64,000 nt of DNA, from NCBI GenBank assembly GCA_903832325.1, contig CAILBC010000012.1, forward strand, positions 148,379 through 212,378. Reading direction: 5' to 3'. Position 1 is the first letter of the stretch. Every line of letters begins with the position of its first letter. Position numbers and translations under genes: made by a program. Below, piece by piece: positions 57,904-64,000 of this stretch. Below the pieces are notes generated by a model. That model searched no databases and was not told the origin of the DNA. It saw nothing but the letters and a program-made list of their open reading frames with translations. This stretch comes from an uncultured Sphingomonadales bacterium. Its GTDB lineage: Bacteria > Pseudomonadota > Alphaproteobacteria > Sphingomonadales > Sphingomonadaceae.

Positions 57904-59193
57904 ATGGCTACGACACTCGATCCCGCGACCGAAACGGCGGCGCAAAGCGCCACTGACCTGGTACACCGGCTGGCGCGCGATGCGCGTGCGGCGCAGGCGG
58001 TGCTGGCGCGGATGCCGGCGGCCGACAAGGAGCGTGCGATCCGCCTTGCCGCCACGGCCTTGCGCGCTGCCGCGCCGCACGTGCTGGCGGCCAATGCCCG
58101 CGATGTTGCCGCAGGCGAAGCGGGCGGGCTGTCGGGCGCGATGCTCGATCGGCTGCGGCTGGATGACCGGCGGCTGGCGGCGATTGCCGCGGCGGTCGAT
58201 GATGTGGCCGGGCTGCCCGATCCCACCGGCCGCGTGCTCGAACGCACCGAACGGCCCAATGGCCTGGTGCTGGAACGCGTGCGCGTGCCGATCGGCGTGA
58301 TCGGCATCATTTATGAAAGCCGCCCCAATGTCACCGCCGATGCGGCCGTGCTGTGCGTGCGTGCGGGCAATGCCGCGTTGTTGCGCGGGGGCAGCGAAGC
58401 AGTCCATTCCAATCGCGCGATTCACGCCGCGCTGGTCGAAGGGCTGGTGCAGGGCGGGGTCCCTGCGGCCGCGGTGCAACTGGTGCCCACGCAGGACCGC
58501 GCCGCGGTCGGCGCGATGCTGGCGGCGGCGGGTTTGCTCGACATGATCGTGCCGCGCGGCGGCAAAAGCCTGGTCGCACGGGTTCAGGCCGATGCGCGCG
58601 TGCCGGTCCTGGCGCATCTGGATGGCAACAACCACACGTTTGTCGATCGCTCGGCCGATCCCGCGATGGCGGGCGCGATCGCGCTGAATGCCAAACTGCG
58701 CCGCACCGGAATCTGCGGCGCGATGGAAACGCTGTTGATCGATGCCTGCTATCCCGATCCGCACGGGCTGGTCGAACCGCTGCTGGCTGCGGGTTGCGAA
58801 TTGCGCGGTGATCCGCGCGCGCAGGCGATCGATCCGCGCATCCTGCCCGCCACCGAGGCCGATTGGGATACCGAATATCTCGATGCCATTCTCAGCGTGC
58901 GCGTGGTCGATGGCATCGATGCCGCGCTGGCGCATATTGCCGCGCACGGATCGGCGCACACCGATGCAATCGTGGCCCGGGATGCCGCGGTGGCCGAACG
59001 GTTCCTGGTCGAAGTGGACAGCGCAATCGTGATGCACAATGCCTCCAGCCAGTTTGCCGATGGCGGCGAATTCGGGCTGGGCGCGGAAATCGGCATTGCC
59101 ACGGGGCGGCTGCATGCGCGCGGCCCGGTCGCGGTTGAAGGGCTGATGACCTACAAGTGGCTGGTGCGCGGCACGGGCCAGATCCGGCCCTGA
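57904..59193 (+). CDS. proA: Gamma-glutamyl phosphate reductase
   Basis: RVPIGVIGIIYESRPNVTADAAVLCVRAGNAALLRGGSEA; RRTGICGAMETLLID. Confidence 0.97.
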   Translation: MATTLDPATETAAQSATDLVHRLARDARAAQAVLARMPAADKERAIRLAATALRAAAPHVLAANARDVAAGEAGGLSGAMLDRLRLDDRRLAAIAAAVDDVAGLPDPTGRVLERTERPNGLVLERVRVPIGVIGIIYESRPNVTADAAVLCVRAGNAALLRGGSEAVHSNRAIHAALVEGLVQGGVPAAAVQLVPTQDRAAVGAMLAAAGLLDMIVPRGGKSLVARVQADARVPVLAHLDGNNHTFVDRSADPAMAGAIALNAKLRRTGICGAMETLLIDACYPDPHGLVEPLLAAGCELRGDPRAQAIDPRILPATEADWDTEYLDAILSVRVVDGIDAALAHIAAHGSAHTDAIVARDAAVAERFLVEVDSAIVMHNASSQFADGGEFGLGAEIGIATGRLHARGPVAVEGLMTYKWLVRGTGQIRP

Positions 59194-60018
59194 TTGATCG
59201 GCACAACACTGATTGATCTGGAAAACGGCGCGCCTTCGGGCCTGATGGCGGGGAATCGCGATGTGCGCGATGCGCCGGGCGATGCGCGCGATGCGCCGGG
59301 CCTGCGCGCGCCGCGCGCCGGGCGGACCATCGGATTGCTGGGCGGCAGTTTCAACCCCGCCCATCGCGCGCATCGCCGGATCAGCCTGCATGCCCTGCGC
59401 GCGCTGGGGCTGGACGAAGTGTGGTGGCTGGTTTCGCCGGGCAATGTGCTGAAACCGGTGGAGGGCATGGCCGCGCTTGGCACCCGCTATGCTTCGGCGC
59501 GGCGCGCGGCGCGCACCAGCCGGATCAGGGTAACCGCGATCGAGGCCGAAATCGGCACGCGCTATACCGCCGATACGCTGGCACGGTTGCAGCGCCGGTA
59601 TCCAAAATTTCGCTTTGTCTGGCTGATGGGGGCGGACAATCTGGAGCAATTTCACCGCTGGCGCGATTGGCGCACGATCGCGCGGCTGATGCCGATTGCG
59701 GTTGTGGCGCGTCCGGGCTATACGGCTTCCGCCATGGCGAGCCCCGCCATGGCCTGGCTGCACCGTTGGCGTCGGCGGGACAGGCAGGACAAATCCGGCG
59801 CAAGGCGGAGCGCCCCGGCGCTGATCCAGCTGCGATTCGATCCGGATCCCTTGTCGGCCACGGCCATCCGCGCCGCCGACCCGGGCTGGTTTGACCGCGT
59901 GCCCGCCCGTATCCAGCGCGACATGGTTACCCACCGGCCGGTGCAGCAGGCACCGGCGCAACCGCCCCGTTTCCGGTCGCTACGGCGGCCTTTCGACGGT
60001 TCCGGGGGGCGATCCTGA
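59194..60018 (+). CDS. nadD: Nicotinate-nucleotide adenylyltransferase (start may be 59245)
   Basis: IGLLGGSFNPAHRAHRRISLHAL; RFVWLMGADNLEQFHRWRDW; SATAIR. Confidence 0.92.
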   Translation: MIGTTLIDLENGAPSGLMAGNRDVRDAPGDARDAPGLRAPRAGRTIGLLGGSFNPAHRAHRRISLHALRALGLDEVWWLVSPGNVLKPVEGMAALGTRYASARRAARTSRIRVTAIEAEIGTRYTADTLARLQRRYPKFRFVWLMGADNLEQFHRWRDWRTIARLMPIAVVARPGYTASAMASPAMAWLHRWRRRDRQDKSGARRSAPALIQLRFDPDPLSATAIRAADPGWFDRVPARIQRDMVTHRPVQQAPAQPPRFRSLRRPFDGSGGRS

Positions 60019-60130
60019 TCCTGCCGGATCGCCATGACCTTCCGCCGGCCGGCGGGCGCGGGCCTGCCCGCACCGCTTTGGCACAATGCCTTTCCAACCC
60101 CACCCGAACCACGGAGACGATTGTCCCCCA

Positions 60131-60535
60131 ATGACCCCTGTTGAACCCACCATGGCGCAAGCCGCACCCGCCCCGGCGCAAGCCGCCACCCCGCGCGCCG
60201 CACCCGAATCGCTGCACGATCTCGTGATGCAATCGCTTGACGACGATCAGGCGCAGGACATCGTGTCGATCCCGCTCGAAGGCAAAAGCAGCATTGCCGA
60301 TTTCATGGTGATCGCTTCGGGCCGTTCGACGCGCCAGGTTGCGACCATGGCGCAAAAACTGGCCGAGCGCGTAAAGCACGGCGGCTATGGCCATTCGCGC
60401 ATCGAAGGCCTGCCCGCGGCCGACTGGGTGTTGATCGATACCGGCGATGTGGTGGTGCACTTGTTCCGCCCCGAAGTGCGTTCGTTCTACAATCTGGAAC
60501 GGATGTGGGGCTTTGGCGACCAGGGCGCGGCCTGA
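60131..60535 (+). CDS. rsfS: Ribosome silencing factor
   Basis: DFMVIASGRSTRQVATMAQKLAERVK; WVLIDTGDVVVHLFRPEVRSFYNLERMW. Confidence 0.96.
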   Translation: MTPVEPTMAQAAPAPAQAATPRAAPESLHDLVMQSLDDDQAQDIVSIPLEGKSSIADFMVIASGRSTRQVATMAQKLAERVKHGGYGHSRIEGLPAADWVLIDTGDVVVHLFRPEVRSFYNLERMWGFGDQGAA

Positions 60536-60593
60536 ACCTGCTTCCGGAAAATCAGGGATTCAGGTGACGGCATTTCTGCGTTAAGCCCCGGCC

Positions 60594-61031
60594 ATGCAAT
60601 TGCACGTCATCGCCCGGGGCAAGATTGGCCGTTCGCCCGAAGCCGAGCTGGTCGACCGCTATGCAAAGCGCCTGGCGACCGGCCCGATCGGCCCCTTGCG
60701 CGTGACGGAGCTGCCCGATCGTGGCGGCGCGATGCCGCCAGATCCGGCTGTGCTGTCGCGCACCGTGGTGCTGGATGAACGCGGCAAGTCGCTGGGTTCG
60801 GCCGATCTGGCGCGGGTGCTGGAACGCTGGCGCGACGATGGCGTGCGCGAGGTGCGGTTCCTGATCGGCGCGGCCGATGGGCATGATGCGGTGCTGCGCG
60901 ATCGCGCCGACTTGCTGCTGGGCTTTGGCACGATGACCTGGCCGCACATGCTGGCCCGCGCGATGCTGGCCGAACAATTGTGGCGCGCCGCCAGCATTCT
61001 GGCAGGCCATCCCTATCATCGCGAAGGCTGA
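60594..61031 (+). CDS. rlmH: 23S rRNA (pseudouridine1915-N3)-methyltransferase
   Basis: MQLHVIARGKIG...DLARVLERWRDDGVREVRFLIGAADGHD...MTWPHMLARAMLAEQLWRA. Confidence 0.96.
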   Translation: MQLHVIARGKIGRSPEAELVDRYAKRLATGPIGPLRVTELPDRGGAMPPDPAVLSRTVVLDERGKSLGSADLARVLERWRDDGVREVRFLIGAADGHDAVLRDRADLLLGFGTMTWPHMLARAMLAEQLWRAASILAGHPYHREG

Positions 61032-61038
61032 CCGGACG

Positions 61039-62277
61039 ATGGCGCCCCCCCGATTGTGGCTGTTGCGGCTGGGTCCGGCATCGGCGTTGGCGCTGGCCGT
61101 TATCGCCGGAACCGCGATAGCGCTCGATCGTCCTTATGCCACCCGGTCAGAGGCCGGTGCCGCGCTCGATCAGGCCGCGCGCGCGCTGAACGATGCGCGC
61201 AGCCGCGCCGAACGGCTGGATCATGACGCCGCACTGGCCACGCAGGCCGCCGACCGTACCGCGCGCGATGCCGCCGCCACCGCCGCGCGCATTCAGCAGA
61301 CAGAGGCGGAAATCGGCCTGGCGCGCGTGCGCATCGCGGTGATCGATCGCGAACGGCAGGATCTGCGCGATCGCATCGCCCGGCGCGAACAGCCGCTGGT
61401 GCGGCTGACCGCCGCGTTGCAGATGATGGCGCGCCGCCCGCTGGCATTCAGCCTGATGCGCGCCGAATCGCTGCGCGAAACGGTGTGGCTGCGCGCCACG
61501 CTGGAAACCACCCTGCCCGAAGTCGCGCAGCGCACCGCATCGCTGCGGGCCGAAATCGTGCGTGGCCGGCAATTGCAGGATCAGGCCCGCGCAATGGCCG
61601 CCAGCCTGGCCCAAAGCGAGCGCGATCTCGGCGCGCGCCAGCGTGATCTGATCGCGCTGGAAAGCCGCCAGCGGATTGCTTCGCGCGCGGTATCGGGCAA
61701 TGCCAGCCGCGAGGCGGACCGTGTGCTTGCGCTGGCCGAACAGACGCGCGATCTGGGCTCGCTGGTGTCGCGGCTGGAATTCGATGACACGCTCGCCGGG
61801 CGGCTGGCCGCGTTGCCGGGCCCGGTTGCCCGGCCCGAAAACCGCAATCTTGCAAATGCCGGCACGGGGCGGCTGATGCTGGCCGCGCCGGCCAACGACG
61901 GGCCGCCGATGGCGCGGTTTGGCGGAATTCTGCCGGTGACCGGCCGGCTGCTCAGCGGGTTTGGTGAAACCGGCAGCACCGGGCCGCAGCGCGGCGTGCT
62001 GCTGGCCCCGGCCGGCGGCGCGCAGGCGGTGGCGCCGGCGGCGGGGCGCGTGGCCTTTGCCGGGCCCTATCGCGGTTATGGCCATATCGTGATCATCGCG
62101 CATGATGGCGGCTGGTCATCGCTGGTCACCGGGCTGGGCCGGCTGGATGTGACCGTGGGCGAAGCGGTGGTGCAGGGCGCGCCGATCGGCGTGGCCGAAC
62201 CGGGCCATCCCCAGGTCATGGTCGAATTGCGCAAGGACGGCACACCGGTCAATCCGATGGAATTCCTGCACCCCTGA
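61039..62277 (+). CDS. EnvC-like murein hydrolase activator (degenerate LytM/M23 domain)
   Basis: Long coiled coil then LytM-like fold lacking HxxxD and HxH residues; between rlmH and ctpA. Confidence 0.88.
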   Translation: MAPPRLWLLRLGPASALALAVIAGTAIALDRPYATRSEAGAALDQAARALNDARSRAERLDHDAALATQAADRTARDAAATAARIQQTEAEIGLARVRIAVIDRERQDLRDRIARREQPLVRLTAALQMMARRPLAFSLMRAESLRETVWLRATLETTLPEVAQRTASLRAEIVRGRQLQDQARAMAASLAQSERDLGARQRDLIALESRQRIASRAVSGNASREADRVLALAEQTRDLGSLVSRLEFDDTLAGRLAALPGPVARPENRNLANAGTGRLMLAAPANDGPPMARFGGILPVTGRLLSGFGETGSTGPQRGVLLAPAGGAQAVAPAAGRVAFAGPYRGYGHIVIIAHDGGWSSLVTGLGRLDVTVGEAVVQGAPIGVAEPGHPQVMVELRKDGTPVNPMEFLHP

Positions 62278-62401
62278 TGCTTTCGCGGCAAAGGCGCCAT
62301 GCCTGCCCCAATCGCCCATCTGGTATTCGCCGCGCTGCGCCGCTACATGCTGGGACAGGCGGTGCCACAGGGCCCGCGTCCAACCCGGTTGAAAGCTCCC
62401 A

Positions 62402-63736
62402 ATGGCGAAACGCCTCGATCTGTTCCTGCGCGCCACGGCCCTGGCCACTGCGATTGCGCTTGTTCCGGTGGCAACCGCCGGGCTCGCCGCGATCGATGCG
62501 CGCACCGGCCCCGAATTCGGCCGGCTGACCACGGTGTTTGAAAAGATCAAACAGGAATATGTCGAACCGGTCGATGATGACAAGCTGATCAAGGGCGCGA
62601 TCAACGGCATGTTGACCGCGATCGATCCGCACAGTTCCTATCTCGACGTGCGCGATTTCACCAATCTGCGCACGCTGACCGAAGGGTCCTATGGCGGGCT
62701 GGGGCTCAGCGTTTCGATGGAGGATGGCGCGGTCAAGGTGATCGCACCGACCAAGGGCAGCCCGGCGGACAAGGCCGGGGTAAAAGCGGGCGATTTCATC
62801 ACCCATATCAATGGCAAGCTGATCTATGGCGGATCGTTTGATGATGCGGTGGACCAGATGCGCGGCAATCCAGGCACCACGGTGCGGCTCACGCTCTATC
62901 GCCCGGGCCGCGATGATCCGATTGATCTGACCATCACGCGCCAGATCATCGAACTGCGCCCGGTCGATTACAAAGTGGTCAACGGGATCGGCGTGATTTC
63001 GGTATCCAGTTTCAGCGCCAACGCGGCAAGCCAGGTCAACGCTGCCTGGGCGAAAGTCAGGACCGAAACCGGTGGCCACCCGGCCGGCCTGATTCTCGAT
63101 CTGCGTGGCGATCCCGGCGGCCTGCTGGATGAAGCGCTGGCGCTGTCTGACCTGTTTCTGGAAAAAGGCGTGATCCTGTCGCAGCGCGGCCGTTATGCGC
63201 GCGATACCGAAACTTTTACCGCCACCCCCGGTGATATCGCGCGCGGGCTGCCGATCATCGTGCTGACCGATGAAGGTTCCGCCTCGGCATCGGAAATCGT
63301 TGCCGGCGCGCTGCAGGACCAGCACCGCGCGCTGATCATGGGCCAGCGCAGCTTTGGCAAGGGCAGCGTGCAGACGATCGTGCCGCTGGACAAAGGCACC
63401 GCGCTGAAACTGACCACGGCGCTGTGGTTCACGCCATCGGGCCGGTCGATCCAGGAAGGCGGGATCACCCCGGATATTGCCGTGCCCCAGATTTCCGACC
63501 CCGATCTGCGCAAGCGCGCGGCGCGCGCCGCGCGCGAAAGCGATCTGCGCGGCCATCTTGCCAACCAGATCAAGGATGACAAGGACCTGGAAAAGGATTC
63601 CGCCGCCGATCCGCGTTTCAAGATGACGCCGGAAGACCTGAAGGCCAAGGGGATCGACGATTTTCAGCTGTGGTATGCAGAACAGACGATCGGCCGCACC
63701 ACCCCGGCGGTGCTTGCCGCGCGCCGCCACGGCTAG
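62402..63736 (+). CDS. S41 family C-terminal processing peptidase (CtpA-like)
   Basis: PDZ domain; LILDLRGDPGGLLDEAL; EGSASASEIVAGALQDQHRALIMGQRSFGKGSVQ. Confidence 0.96.
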   Translation: MAKRLDLFLRATALATAIALVPVATAGLAAIDARTGPEFGRLTTVFEKIKQEYVEPVDDDKLIKGAINGMLTAIDPHSSYLDVRDFTNLRTLTEGSYGGLGLSVSMEDGAVKVIAPTKGSPADKAGVKAGDFITHINGKLIYGGSFDDAVDQMRGNPGTTVRLTLYRPGRDDPIDLTITRQIIELRPVDYKVVNGIGVISVSSFSANAASQVNAAWAKVRTETGGHPAGLILDLRGDPGGLLDEALALSDLFLEKGVILSQRGRYARDTETFTATPGDIARGLPIIVLTDEGSASASEIVAGALQDQHRALIMGQRSFGKGSVQTIVPLDKGTALKLTTALWFTPSGRSIQEGGITPDIAVPQISDPDLRKRAARAARESDLRGHLANQIKDDKDLEKDSAADPRFKMTPEDLKAKGIDDFQLWYAEQTIGRTTPAVLAARRHG

Positions 63737-63748
63737 AGCGCCGCGCCG

Positions 63749-64000
63749 ATGACGTCCGATACGCTGCCGCGCAGCTTTCGCCTGGCCCGCCTGCTGGCGC
63801 TGATCGTGCCCGCAGCGGCCATGGCCACCGCGCTGGTCGCGGAATACGGCTTTGCCCTGGCGCCGTGCGAAATGTGCTGGTGGCAGCGCTATGCGCATAT
63901 TGCCGCGCTGGTTCCCGCAATCGAGGCCTTTTTGGTACGCGATCGGCAGCGCGTGCAGATGTGCGTGGCGTTGGCCGTGCTGGGCATTGCCGCCAGCGGG
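63749..64000 (+). CDS. dsbB: Disulfide bond formation protein B (DsbB), truncated by window end
   Basis: Translated by hand: MTSDTLPRSFRLARLLALIVPAAAMATALVAEYGFALAPCEMCWWQRYAHIAAL (CxxCWxQR motif). Confidence 0.85.
   Translation, partial: MTSDTLPRSFRLARLLALIVPAAAMATALVAEYGFALAPCEMCWWQRYAHIAALVPAIEAFLVRDRQRVQMCVALAVLGIAASG

Noticed and set aside
1-64000. tRNA or rRNA genes, IS elements, prophage
   Set aside because: None recognised by eye; a tRNAscan-SE and ISfinder search would be needed to exclude them formally.

Overview
This is a GC-rich, mostly housekeeping alphaproteobacterial chromosome segment. Gene content and order point to a sphingomonad (Sphingomonadales), inferred from protein family recognition only. 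About 60 protein genes can be supported. They include maf-aroE-coaE-dnaQ, hpf/ptsN, purH-heparinase-rpe, lipB, nadA, an rcdA-like gene, ptsP-HTH-cpoB-tilS-ftsH, hemB, a DNA-ligase-associated repair pair, clpA, DUF1192-QOR-trcR-like, M23-bactofilin, and proA-nadD-rsfS-rlmH-envC-ctpA-dsbB. No tRNA, rRNA, CRISPR array, transposase or prophage was recognised. The observations most worth follow-up are: (1) a locus combining inositol-1-phosphate synthase, an IPCT-like nucleotidyltransferase and a CDP-alcohol phosphotransferase (12989-16220), a candidate inositol-lipid or CDP-inositol pathway; (2) a compound AACCGGTT repeat arranged as small arrays just upstream of purH and lipB, with the same orientation and the same terminal unit; (3) a second dispersed palindromic repeat with two copies; (4) many short tandem duplications, nearly all with 3n-bp units when inside genes; (5) tilS with no ATG/GTG/TTG start ahead of its PP-loop; (6) a split DNA-ligase-associated repair cluster with a small exported-protein gene inserted on the opposite strand.
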